From Megalopta genalis (lineage: Eukaryota > Arthropoda > Insecta > Hymenoptera > Halictidae): a DNA stretch of 64,000 nt. How positions within the stretch are numbered: the first letter of the stretch is position 1; every line of letters starts with the position of its first letter. The translations under genes and the position numbers were made by a program. Where the stretch lies: NCBI RefSeq assembly GCF_051020955.1, contig NW_027476470.1, positions 62,001-126,000 of the forward strand, in the 5' to 3' direction. A model generated the notes under the pieces. It was not told where the DNA came from and did no database searches. It worked only from the letters and a program-made list of their open reading frames with translations. Of the stretch, positions 39,071 through 52,640 are shown piece after piece.

Positions 39071-42000
39071 TAACTCGTTTTTTTCGCTAGTAGTTGAAGC
39101 TAAATCATGCATATCACAAGTATTTGAAGCTAAACCATTTGTTACGCATGGATTCGAAGATCAGCCTTCTACTTAGCATTGATTTGATTCTAAATCATGT
39201 GTTTCGCATGGATTTGAAGCTAACTCGTTTGTTTCGCATGCTGTTGAAGCTAAATCATGTATATCACAAGTATTTAAAGCTAAACCATTTGTATCGGATG
39301 GGATCGAAGATAAGCCTCCTACTTCGCATTGATTTGAATCTGAATCATGTGTTTCGCATGGATTTGAAGCTAACTCGTTTGTTTCGCATGCAGTTGAAGC
39401 TGAATCATGTATATCACAAGTATTTGGATCTAAACTATTCGTTTCGCATGGATTCGAAGATAAGCCTTCCACTTCGCATTGATTTGAATATAAATCATGT
39501 GTTTCGCTTGGATTTGAAGCTAACTCGTTTGTTTCGCATGCTGTTGAAGCTAACTCAAGTGGATCCCAAGTATTTGAAGCTAAACCATTTGCTTCGCATG
39601 GATTCGAAGATTAGCCTTCTACTTTGCATTGATTTGATGCTAAATCATGTGTTTCGCTTGGTTTTGAAGCTAACACGTTTTTTTCACATGCTGTTGAAGC
39701 TAAATCATGTATATCACAAGTATTTGAAGCTATATCATACGTTTCGCATGGATTCCAAGACAACCCTTCTAATTCGCATTGATTTGAAGCTAAATCATGT
39801 GTTTCGCATGGATTTGAAGCTAACTCGTTTGTTTCGCATGCTGTTGAAGCTAAATCATGTATATCACAAATATTTGAAGCTAAACCATTTGTTACGCATG
39901 GATTCGAAGATCAGCCTTCTACTTAGCATTGATTTTATGCTAAATCATGTGTTTCGCATGGATTTGAAGCTAACTTGTTTGTTTCGCATGCTGTTGAAGC
40001 TAAATCATGTATATCACAAGTATTTGAAGCTAAACCATTTGTATCGGATGGGATCGAAGATAAGCCTGCTACTTCGCATTGATTTGAATCTGAATCATGT
40101 GTTTCGCATGCTGTTGAATCTAAATCATATATATCACAAGTATTTGTAGCTAATCCATTTGTTTCGCATGGATTCGAAGATAAGCCTTCTACTTCGCATT
40201 GATTTTAATCTAAATCATGTGTTTCGCATGGATTTGAAGCTAACTCGTTTGTTTCGCATGCAGTGGAAGCTAAATCATGTATATCACAAGTATTTGCAGC
40301 TAACCCATTTGTTTTGCATGGATTCGAAGATAACCCTATTTACTTCGCATTGATTTGAAGCTAAATCATGTGTTTCGCATGGATTTGAATCTAACTCGTA
40401 CATTTCGCATGCTGTTGAAGCTAAATCATGTATATCACAAGTATATGAAGCTGATCCATTTGTTTCGCATGGATTCGAAGATAAGCCTTCCACTTCGCAT
40501 TGATTTGATGCTAAATCATGTGTTTCGCATGGATTTGAATCTAACTCGTTTGTTTCGCATGTTGTTGAAGCTAAATCATGTATATCACGAGTATTTGAAG
40601 CTATATCATTTGTTTCGCATGGATTCGAAGATAACCCTTCTAATTCGCATTGATTTGAGGCTAAATCATGTGTTTCGCTTGGATTTGAAGCTAACTCGTT
40701 TTTTTCGCTAGTAGTTGAAGCTTAATCATGCATATCACAAGTATTTGAAGCTAAACCATTTGGTTCGCATTTATTCGAAGCTAAGCCATCCACTTCGCAT
40801 TGATTTGAGGCTAAATCATGTGTTTCGCTTGGTTTTGAAGCTAACTCGTTTTTTTCGCATGCAGTTGTAGCTAAATCATGTATATCACAAGTATTTGTAG
40901 CTAATCCATTTGTTTCGCATGGATTCGAAGATAAGCCTTCTACTTCGCATTGATTTTAATCTAAATCATGTGTTTCGCATGGATTTGAAGCTAACTCGTT
41001 TGTTTCGCATGCAGTCGAAGCTGAATCATGTATATCACAAGTATTTGAAGCTAAACCATTTGGTTCGCATTTATTCGAAGCTAAGCCATCCACTTCGCAT
41101 TGATTTGAGGCTAAATCATGTGTTTCGCTTGGTTTTGAAGCTAACTCGTTTTTTTCGCATGCAGTTGTAGCTAAATCATGTATATCACAAGTATTTGTAG
41201 CTAATCCATTTGTTTCGCATGGATTCGAAGATAAGCCTTCTACTTCGCATTGATTTTAATCTAAATCATGTGTTTCGCATGGATTTGAAGCTAACTCGTT
41301 TGTTTCGCATGCAGTCGAAGCTGAATCATGTATATCACAAGTATTTGAAGCTAAACTATTCGTTTCGCATGGATTCGGAGATAAGCCTTCCACTTCGCAT
41401 TGATTTGAATATAAATCATGTGTTTCGCTTGGATTTGAAGCTAACTCGTTTGTTTCGCATGCTGTTGAAGCTTATTCAAGTGGATCCCAAGTATTTGAAG
41501 CTAAACCATTTGCTTCGCATGGATTCGAAGATTAGCCTTCTACTTTGCATTGATTTGATGCTAAATCATGTGTTTCACATGGATTTGAAGCTAACTCGTT
41601 TGTTTCGCATGCTGTTGAAGCTAAATCATGTATATCACAAGTATTTGAAGCTATATCATACGTTTCGCATAGATTCCAAGATAACCCTTCTAATTCGCAT
41701 TGATTTGAATCAAAATCATGTGTTTCGCATGGATTTGAAGCTAACTCGTTTGTTTCGCATGCTGTTGAAGCTAAATCATGCATATCACAAGTATTTGAAG
41801 CTAAACCATTTGTTACGCATGGATTCGAAGATCAGCCTTCTACTTCGCATTGATTTGAAGCTAAATCATGTGTTTCGCATGGATTATAAGATAACTCGTT
41901 TGTTTCGCATGCAGTTGAAGCTGAATCATGTATATCACAAGTATTTGAAGCTAAACTATTCGTTTCGCATGGATTCGAAGATAAGCATTCCTCTTCGCAT

Positions 42001-45000
42001 TGATTTGATGCTAAATCATGTGTTTCGCATGGATTTGAAGCTAACTCGTTTGTTTCGCATGCTGTTGAAGCTAACTCAAGTGGATCACAAGTATTTGAAG
42101 CTAAACCATTTGTTACGCATGGATTCGATGATCAGCCTTCTACTTCGCATTGATTTGATGCTAAATCACGTGTTTCGAATGGATTTGAAGCTAACTCGTT
42201 TGTTTCGCATGCTGTTGAAGCTAAATCATGTACATCACATGTATTTGAAGCTAAACCATTTGTATCGCATGGAATCGAAGATAAGCCTCCTACTTCGCAT
42301 TGATTTGAAGCTAATTCATGTGTTCGCATGGATTTGAAGCTAACTTGTTTGATTCGCGAGCAGTTGAAGCTAAATCAAGTGTATCAAAAGTATTTGAAGC
42401 TAAACCATTTGCTTCGCATGGATACGAAGATCAGCCTTCTACTTCGCATTGATTTGAAGCTAAATCATGTGTTCCGCATGGATTTTAAGCTAACTCGTTT
42501 GTTTCTTATGCAGTTGAAGCTGAATCATGTATATCACAAGTATTTGAAGTTAAACTATTCGTTTCGCATGGATTCGAAGTTAACTCGTTTGTTTCGCATG
42601 CAGTTGAAGCTAAATCACGTATATCAGAAGTATTTGCAGCTAAACCATTTGTTTCGCATGGATACGAAGATAAGCCTTCTGCTTCGCATTGATTTGAAGT
42701 TAAATCATGTGTTTCGCATGGATTTGAAGCTAACTCGTTTGTTTCGCATGCTGTTGAAGCTAAATCAAGTGTATCAAAAGTATTTGATGTTAAACCATTT
42801 GCTTCGCATGGATTCGAAGATCAGCCTTCTACTTCGCATTGATTTGAAGCTAAATCATGTGTTTCGCATGAATTGAAGCTAACTCGTTTGTTTCGCATGC
42901 TGTTGAAGCTAAATCATGTATATCACAAGTATTTGAAGCTATACCATTTGTTACGCATGGATTCGAAGCTAAGACTTCTACTTCGCATTGATTTGATGCT
43001 AAGTCATTTTGTTTCGCATGGATTTGAATCTAACTCGTTTGTTTCGCATGCTGTTGAAGCTAAATCATGCATATGACAAGTATTTGAAGCTAAACCATTT
43101 GTTACGCATGGATTCGAAGATCAGCCTTCTACTTCGCATTGATTTGAAGCTAAATCATGTGTTTCGCATGGATTATAAGCTAACTCGTTTGTTTCGCATG
43201 CAGTTGAAGCTAAATCATGTATATCACAAGTATTTGACGCTAAACCATTTGTTTCGCATGAATTCGAAGATAAACCTTCTACTTCGCATTGATTTTAATC
43301 TAAATCATGTGTTTCGCATGGATTTGAAGCTAACTCGTTTGTTTCGCATGCAGTTGAAGCTGAATCATGTATATCACAAGTATTTGATGCTAAACTATTC
43401 GTTTCGCATGGATTCGAAGATAAGCCTTCCACATCGCATTGATTTGAAGCTAAATCATGTGTTCCGCATGGATTTTAAGCTAACTCGTTTGTTTCGCATG
43501 CAGTTGAAGCTGAATCATGTATATCACAAGTATTTGAAGCTAAACTATTCGTTTCGCATGTATTCGAAGATAAGCCATCCACTTCGCATTGATTTGAAGA
43601 TAAATCATGTGTTTCGCTTGGATTTGAATATAATTCATTTGTTTCGCATGCTGTTGAAGCTAAATCATGTATATCACATGTATTTGAAGCTAAACCATTT
43701 GCTTCGCATGGATTCGAAGATCAGCCTTCTACTTCGCATTGATTTGATGCTAAATCATGTGTTTCGCATAGATTTGAAGCTAACTCGTTTGTTTCGCATG
43801 CTGTTGAAGCTGAATCATGTACATCACAAGTATTTGAAGCTAAACTATTCGTTTCGCATGGATTCGAAGTTAACTCGTTTGTTTCGCATGCAGTTGAAGC
43901 TAAATCACGTATATCAGAAGTATTTGCAGCTAAACCATTTGTTTCGCATGGATACGAAGATAAGCCTTCTGCTTCGCATTGATTTGAAGTTAAATCATGT
44001 GTTTCGCATGGATTTGAATCTAACTCGTTTATTTCGCATGCTGTTGAAGCTGAATCATGTATATCACAAGTATTTGAAGCTAAACTATTCGTTTCGCATG
44101 GATTCGAAGATAAGAATTCTACTTCGTATTGATTTTAATCTAAATCATGTGTTCCGCAATGATTTTAAGCTAACTCGTTTGTTTCGGATGCTGTTGAAGC
44201 TAAATCATGTATATCACAAGCATTTGAAGCTAAACCATTTGTTTCGCATGGATTCGAAGATAAGCCTGCTACTTCGCATTGATTTTAATCTAAATCATGT
44301 GTTTCGCATGGATTTGAAGCTAACTCGTTTGTTTCGCATGCAGTTGAAGCTGAATCATGTATATCACAAGTATTTGAAGCTAAACTATTCGTTTCGCATG
44401 GATTCGAAGATAAGCCATCCACTTCGCATTGATTTGAAGATAAATCATGTGTTTCGCTTGGATTTGAATATAACTCATTTGTTTCGCATGCTGTTGAAGC
44501 TAAATCATGTATATCACATGTATTTGAAGCTAAACCATTTGCTTCGCATGGATTCGAAGATCAGCCTTCTACTTCGCATTGATTTGATGCTAAATCATGT
44601 GTTTCGCATAGATTTGAAGCTAACTCGTTTGTTTCGCATGCTGTTGAAGCTGAATCATGTACATCACAAGTATTTGAAGCTAAACTATTCGTTTCGCATG
44701 GATTCGAAGTTAACTCGTTTGTTTCGCATGCAGTTGAAGCTAAATCACGTATATCAGAAGTATTTGCAGCTAAACCATTTGTTTCGCATGGATACGAAGA
44801 TAAGCCTTCTACTTCGCATTGATTTGAAGCTAAATCATGTATTTCGCATGGATTTGAATCTAACTCGTTTGTTTCGCATGCTGTTGAAGCTAAATCATGT
44901 ATATCGCAAGTATTTGAAGCTAAACCATTTGCTTCGCATGGATTCGAAGATCAGCCTTCTACTTCGCATTGATTTGATGCTAAATCATGTGTTTCGCATG

Positions 45001-46419
45001 GATTTGAAGCTTACTCGTTTGTTTCGCATGCTGTTGAAGCTAAATCATGTATATCACAAGTATTTGAAGCTAAACCATTTGTTTCGCATGGATACGAAGA
45101 TAACCCTTCTACTTCGCATTGATTTGAAGCTAAATCATGTGTTTTGCATGGATTATAAGCTAACTCGTTTGTTTCGCATGCAGTTGAAGCTAAATCGTGT
45201 ATATCACAAGTATATGAAGCTGATCCATTTGTTTCGCATGGATTCGAAGATAAGCCTTCTACTTCGCATTGATTTTAATCTAAGTCATGTGTTTCGCTTG
45301 GATTTGAAGCTAACTCGTTTGTTTCGCATGCAGTTGAAGCTGAATCATGTATATCACAATTATTTGAAGCTAAACTATTCGTTTCACGTGGATTCAAAGA
45401 TAAGCCTTCTACTTCGCATTGATTTGAAGCTATGTCATGTGTTTTGCATGGATTATAAGCTAACTCGTTTGTTTCGCATGCAGTTGAAGCTAAATCGTGT
45501 ATATCACAAGTATATGAAGCTGATCCATTTGTTTTGCATGGATTCGAAGATAAGTCTTCTACTTCGCATTGATTTGATGCTAAATCATGTGTTTCGCATG
45601 GATTTGAAGCTTACTCGTTTGTTTCGCATGCTGTTGAAGCTAAATCATGTATATCACAAGTATTTGAAGCTAAACCATTTGTTTCGCATGGATACGGAGA
45701 TAACCCTTCTACTTCGCATTGATTTGAAGCTAAATCATGTGTTTCGCATGGATTATATGCTAACTCGTTTGTTTCGCATGCAGTTGAAGCTAAATCGTGT
45801 ATATCACAAGTATTTGAAGCTAAACCATTTATTTGGCATGGATTCGAAGATAATCCTTCTACTTCGCATTGATTTGAAGCTAAATCAAGTGTATCGCTAG
45901 GATTTGAATCTAACTCGTACATTTCGCATGCTGTTGAAGCTAAATCATATATATCACAAGTATTTGAAGCTAAACCATTTGTTTCGCATTTATTCGAAGC
46001 TAAGCCTTCTACTTCGCATTGATTTGAGGCTAAATCATGTGTTTCGCTTGGTTTTGAAGCTAACTCGTTTTTTTCGCATGCAGTTGTAGCTAAATCATGT
46101 ATATCACAAGTATTTGAAGCTAAACCATTTGTTTCGCATGGATTCGAAGATAAGCCTTCTACTTCGCATTGATTTTAATCTAAATCATGTGTTTCGCATG
46201 GATTTGAAGCTAACTCGTTTGTTTCGCATGCAGTTGAAGCTGAATCATGTATATCACAAGTATTTGAAGCTAAACCATTCGTTTCGCATGGATTCGAAGA
46301 TAAGCCTTCCACTTCGCATTGATTTGAAGATAAATCATGTGTTTCGCTTGGATTTGAACATAACTCCTTTGTTTCGCATGCTGTTGAAGCTAAATCATGT
46401 ATATCACAAGTATTTGAAG

Positions 46420-48090
46420 CTATATCATACGTTTCGCATGGATTCCAAGATAACCCTTCTAATTCGCATTGATTTGAATCTAAATCATGTGTTTCGCTTG
46501 GATTTGAATGTAACTCATTTGTTTCGCATGCTGTTGAAGATAAATCACGTATATCACAAGTATTTGAAGCTAAACTATTTGTATCGCATGGGATCGAAGA
46601 TAAGCCTCCTACTTCGCATTGATTTGAAGCTAAATCATGTGTTTCGCATGGATTTGAAGCTAACTCGTTTGTTTCGCATGCTGTTGAAGCTAAATCATAT
46701 ATATCACAAGTATTTGAAGCTAAACCATTTGTTTCGCATTTATTCGAAGCTAATCCTTCTACTTCGCATTGATTTGAGGCTAAATCATGTGTTTCGCTTG
46801 GTTTTGAAGCTAACTCGTTTGTTTCGCATGCTGTTGAAGCTAAATCATTTATATCACAAGTATTTGAAGTTATATCATACGTTTCGCATGGATTCCAAGA
46901 TAACCCTCCTAATTCGCATAGATTTGAAGATAAATCATGTGTGTCGCTTGGATTTGAATATAACTCATTTGCTTCGCATGCTGTTGAAGCTAAATCATGT
47001 ATATCACAAGTATTTGAAGCTAAACCATTTGCTTCGCATGGATTCGAAGGTCAGCCATCTACTTCGCATTGATTTGATGCTAAATCATGTGTTTCGCATG
47101 GATTTCATGCTAACTCGTCTGTTTCGCATGCTGTTGAAGCTAAATCATGTATATCACAAGTATTTGAATCTATATCATACGTTTCGCATGGATTCGAAGA
47201 TCAGCCTTCTACTTCGCATTGATTTGATGCTAAAACATGTGTTTCGCATGGATTTGAAGCTAACTCGTTTGTTTCGCATGCTGTTGAAGCTAAATCATGT
47301 ATATCACAAGTATTTGAAGCTATATAATACGTTTCGCATGGATTCCAAGATAACCCTTCTAATTCGCATTGATTTGAAGCTAAATCATGTATTTCGCATG
47401 GATTTGAAGCTAACTCGTTTGTTTCGCATGCTGTTGAAGCTAAATCATGTATATCACAAGTATTTGAATCTAAACCATTTGTTACGCATGGATTCGAAGA
47501 TCAGCCTTCTACTTCGCATTGATTTGATGCTAAATCATGTGTTTCGCATGGATTTCATGCTAACTCGTCTGTTTCGCATGCTGTTGAAGCTAAATCATGT
47601 ATATCACAAGTATTTGAAGCTAAATCATACGTTTCGCATGGATTCCAAGATAACCCTTCTAATTCGCATTGATTTGAAGCTAAATCATGTGTTTCGCATG
47701 GATTTGAAGCTAACTCGTTTGTTTCGCATGCTGTTGAAGCTAAATCATGTATATCACAAGTATTTGAAGCTAAACTATTTGTATCGGATGGGATCGAAGA
47801 TAAGCCTCCTACTTCGCATTGATTTGAAGCTAAATCATGTGTTTCGCATGGATTTGAAGCTAACTCGTTTGTATCGCATGCTGTTAAAGCTAAATCATAT
47901 ATATCACAAGTATTTGAAGCTAAACCATTTGTTTCGCATTTATTCGAAGCTAAGCCTTCTACTTCGCATTGATTTGAGGCTAAATCATGTGTTTCGCTTG
48001 GTTTTGAAGCTAACTCGTTTTTTTCGCATGCAGTTGTAGCTAAATCATGTATATCACAAGTATTTGAAGCTAAACCATTTGCTTCGCATG
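46420..48090. repeat. Arm-specific 1.65-kb block in the right copy
   Basis: Left-arm sequence 7,187-~7,490 matches 46,114-~46,420, and matching resumes at about 7,660 / 48,090. The stretch between them is ~1.65 kb here but only ~170 bp on the left, a net gain of 1,500 bp. It is made of ordinary 150-bp units rather than foreign DNA. Its variants (GATTTCATGC in B-type and GCTATATCATACG in D-type monomers) resemble units at 14.9-18 kb, so the block probably came from elsewhere in the array by unequal exchange or gene conversion. An in-frame TAA occurs near 47,326 in one frame. Confidence 0.75.
46621..46770 (+). repeat. Representative 150-bp higher-order unit (monomers A-B-C-D-E)
   Basis: This copy is close to consensus and shows the five 30-bp types: A 46,621-46,650, B 46,651-46,680, C 46,681-46,710, D 46,711-46,740 and E 46,741-46,770. 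Compared by eye over the consensus, B and D each differ from A at 3 of 30 positions, C at 7 and E at 9. A, B and D are therefore the closest relatives. C is marked by TATATCACAAG in place of the TTTCGCATG tail. E is marked by GATTCGAAGATAAGCC and a CTACTTCGCATT tail. Across the window, variants of A often read GATG, GAGG or GAAT in place of GAAG in the core. Confidence 0.93.
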
Positions 48091-49727
48091 GATTCGAAGA
48101 TCAGCCTTCTACTTCGCATTAATTTTAATCTAAATCATGTGTTTCGCATGGATTTGAAGCTAACTCGTTTGTTTCGCATGCAGTTGAAGCTGAATCATGT
48201 ATATCACAAGTATTTGATGCTAAACTATTCGTTTCGCATGGATTCGAAGATAAGCCTTCCACATCGCATTGATTTGAAGCTAAATCATGTGTTCCGCATG
48301 GATTTTAAGCTAACTCGTTTGTTTCGCATGCAGTTGAAGCTGAATCATGTATATCACAAGTATTTGAAGCTAAACTATTCGTTTCGCATGGATTCGAAGA
48401 TAAGCCATCCACTTCGCATTGATTTGAAGATAAATCATGTGTTTCGCTTGGATTTGAATATAATTCATTTGTTTCGCATGCTGTTGAAGCTAAATCATGT
48501 ATATCACATGTATTTGAAGCTAAACCATTTGCTTCGCATGGATTCGAAGATCAGCCTTCTACTTCGCATTGATTTGATGCTAAATCATGTGTTTCGCATA
48601 GATTTGAAGCTAACTCGTTTGTTTCGCATGCTGTTGAAGCTGAATCATGTACATCACAAGTATTTGAAGCTAAACTATTCGTTTCGCATGGATTCGAAGT
48701 TAACTCGTTTGTTTCGCATGCAGTTGAAGCTAAATCACGTATATCAGAAGTATTTGCAGCTAAACCATTTGTTTCGCATGGATACGAAGATAAGCCTTCT
48801 GCTTCGCATTGATTTGAAGTTAAATCATGTGTTTCGCATGGATTTGAATCTAACTCGTTTATTTCGCATGCTGTTGAAGCTGAATCATGTATATCACAAG
48901 TATTTGAAGCTAAACTATTCGTTTCGCATGGATTCGAAGATAAGAATTCTACTTCGTATTGATTTTAATCTAAATCATGTGTTCCGCAATGATTTTAAGC
49001 TAACTCGTTTGTTTCGGATGCTGTTGAAGCTAAATCATGTATATCACAAGCATTTGAAGCTAAACCATTTGTTTCGCATGGATTCGAAGATAAGCCTGCT
49101 ACTTCGCATTGATTTTAATCTAAATCATGTGTTTCGCATGGATTTGAAGCTAACTCGTTTGTTTCGCATGCAGTTGAAGCTGAATCATGTATATCACAAG
49201 TATTTGAAGCTAAACTATTCGTTTCGCATGGATTCGAAGATAAGCCATCCACTTCGCATTGATTTGAAGATAAATCATGTGTTTCGCTTGGATTTGAATA
49301 TAACTCATTTGTTTCGCATGCTGTTGAAGCTAAATCATGTATATCACATGTATTTGAAGCTAAACCATTTGCTTCGCATGGATTCGAAGATCAGCCTTCT
49401 ACTTCGCATTGATTTGATGCTAAATCATGTGTTTCGCATAGATTTGAAGCTAACTCGTTTGTTTCGCATGCTGTTGAAGCTGAATCATGTACATCACAAG
49501 TATTTGAAGCTAAACTATTCGTTTCGCATGGATTCGAAGTTAACTCGTTTGTTTCGCATGCAGTTGAAGCTAAATCACGTATATCAGAAGTATTTGCAGC
49601 TCAACCATTTGTTTCGCATGGATACGAAGATAAGCCTTCTACTTCGCATTGATTTGAAGCTAAATCATGTATTTCGCATGGATTTGAATCTAACTCGTTT
49701 GTTCCGCATGCTGTTGAAGCTAAATCA

Positions 49728-52640
49728 TGTATATCGCAAGTATTTGAAGCTAAACCATTTGCTTCGCATGGATTCGAAGATCAGCCTTCTACTTCGCATT
49801 GATTTGATGCTAAATCATGTGTTTCGCATGGATTTGAAGCTTACTCGTTTGTTTCGCATGCTGTTGAAGCTAAATCATGTATATTACAAGTATTTGAAGC
49901 TAAACCATTTGTTTCGCATGGATACGAAGATAACCCTTCTACTTCGCATTAATTTGAAGCTAAATCATGTGTTTTGCATGGATTATAAGCTAACTCGTTT
50001 GTTTCGCATGCAGTTGAAGCTAAATCGTGTATATCACAAGTATATGAAGCTGATCCATTTGTTTCGCATGGATTCTAAGATAAGCCTTCTACTTCGCATT
50101 GATTTTAATCTAAGTCATGTGTTTCGCATGGATTTGAAGCTAACTCGTTCGTTTCGCATGCAGTTGAAGCTGAATCATGTATATCACAATTATTTGAAGC
50201 TAAACTATTCGTTTCACGTGGATTCAAAGATAAGCCTTCTACTTCGCATTGATTTGAAGCTAAGTCATGTGTTTTGCATGGATTATAAGCTAACTCGTTT
50301 GTTTCGCATGCAGTTTAAGCTAAATCGTGTATATCACAAGTATATGAAGCTGATCTATTTGTTTTGCATGGATACGGAGATAACCCTTCTACTTCGCATT
50401 GATTTGAAGCTAAATCATGTGTTTCGCATGGATTATATGCTAACTCGTTTGTTTCGCATGCAGTTGAAGCTAAATCGTGTATATCACAAGTATTTGAAGC
50501 TAAACCATTTATTTGGCATGGATTCGAAGATAATCCTTCTACTTCGCATTGATTTGAAGCTAAATCAAGTGTATCGCTACGATTTGAATCTAACTCGTAC
50601 ATTTCGCATGCTGTTGAAGCTAAATCATATATATCACAAGTATTTGAAGCTAAACCATTTGTTTCGCATTTATTCGAAGCTAAGCCTTCTACTTCGCATT
50701 GATTTTAATCTAAATCATGTGTTTCGCATGGATTTGAAGCTAACTCGTTTGTTTCGCATGCAGTTGAAGCTGAATCATGTATATCACAAGTATTTGAAGC
50801 TAAACCATTCGTTTCGCATGGATTCGAAGATAAGCCTTCCACTTCGCATTGATTTGAAGATAAATCATGTGTTTCGCTTGGATTTGAACATAACTCCTTT
50901 GTTTCGCATGCTGTTGAAGCTAAATCATGTATATCACAAGTATTTGAAGCTAAACCATTCGCTTCGCATGGATTCGAAGATCAGCCTTCTACATCGCATT
51001 GATTTGATGCTAAATCATGTGTTTTGCATGGATTTGAAGCTAACTCGTTTGTTTCGCATGCTGTTGAAGCTAAATCATGTATATCACAAGTATTTGAAGC
51101 TATATCATACGTTTCGCATGGATTCCAAGATAACCCTTCTACTTCGCATTGATTTGAAGCTAAATCATGTGTTTCGCATGGATTTGAATCTAACTCGTAC
51201 ATTTCGCATGCTGTTGAAGCTAAATCATGTATATCGCAAGTATTTGAAGCTAAACCATTTGCTTCGCATGGATTCGAAGATCAGCCTTCTACTTCGCATT
51301 GATTTGATGCTAAATCATGTGTTTCGCATGGATTTGAAGCTTACTCGTTTGTTTCGCATGCTGTTGAAGCTAAATCATGTATATTACAAGTATTTGAAGC
51401 TAAACCATTTGTTTCGCATGGATACGAAGATAACCCTTCTACTTCGCATTAATTTGAAGCTAAATCATGTGTTTTGCATGGATTATAAGCTAACTCGTTT
51501 GTTTCGCATGCAGTTGAAGCTAAATCGTGTATATCACAAGTATATGAAGCTGATCCATTTGTTTCGCATGGATTCTAAGATAAGCCTTCTACTTCGCATT
51601 GATTTTAATCTAAGTCATGTGTTTCGCATGGATTTGAAGCTAACTCGTTTGTTTCGCATGCAGTTGAAGCTGAATCATGTATATCACAATTATTTGAAGC
51701 TAAACTATTCGTTTCACGTGGATTCAAAGATAAGCCTTATACTTCGCATTGATTTGAAGCTAAGTCATGTGTTTTGCATGGATTATAAGCTAACTCGTTT
51801 GTTTCGCATGCAGTTTAAGCTAAATCGTGTATATCACAAGTATATGAAGCTGATCCATTTGTTTTGCATGGATACGGAGATAACCCTTCTACTTCGCATT
51901 GATTTGAAGCTAAATCATGTGTTTCGCATGGATTATATGCTAACTCGTTTGTTTCGCATGCAGTTGAAGCTAAATCGTGTATATCACAAGTATTTGAAGC
52001 TAAACCATTTATTTGGCATGGATTCGAAGATAATCCTTCTACTTCGCATTGATTTGAAGCTAAATCAAGTGTATCGCTACGATTTGAATCTAACTCGTAC
52101 ATTTCGCATGCTGTTGAAGCTAAATCATATATATCACAAGTATTTGAAGCTAAACCATTTGTTTCGCATTTATTCGAAGCTAAGCCTTCTACTTCGCATT
52201 GATTTTAATCTAAATCATGTGTTTCGCATGGATTTGAAGCTAACTCGTTTGTTTCGCATGCAGTTGAAGCTGAATCATGTATATCACAAGTATTTGAAGC
52301 TAAACCATTCGTTTCGCATGGATTCGAAGATAAGCCTTCCACTTCGCATTGATTTGAAGATAAATCATGTGTTTCGCTTGGATTTGAACATAACTCCTTT
52401 GTTTCGCATGCTGTTGAAGCTAAATCATGTATATCACAAGTATTTGAAGCTAAACCATTCGCTTCGCATGGATTCGAAGATCAGCCTTCTACATCGCATT
52501 GATTTGATGCTAAATCATGTGTTTTGCATGGATTTGAAGCTAACTCGTTTGTTTCGCATGCTGTTGAAGCTAAATCATGTATATCACAAGTATTTGAAGC
52601 TATATCATACGTTTCGCATGGATTCCAAGATAACCCTTCT
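49728..52640. repeat. 1,500-bp higher-order tandem, right arm (1.9 copies)
   Basis: One full unit (49,728-51,227) and one truncated unit (51,228-~52,640) match the left-arm tandem at offset 40,427. The TTCG variant that marks the first left unit is present in the first right unit (near 50,149). The right arm therefore has one unit fewer than the left. A private substitution occurs near 51,739 (CTTATACTTCGC). Confidence 0.9.

Noticed and set aside
46621..46770. CENP-B box
   Set aside because: TTCG is followed by CATGGATTCG, which lacks the required A and the CGGG end of the CENP-B motif.
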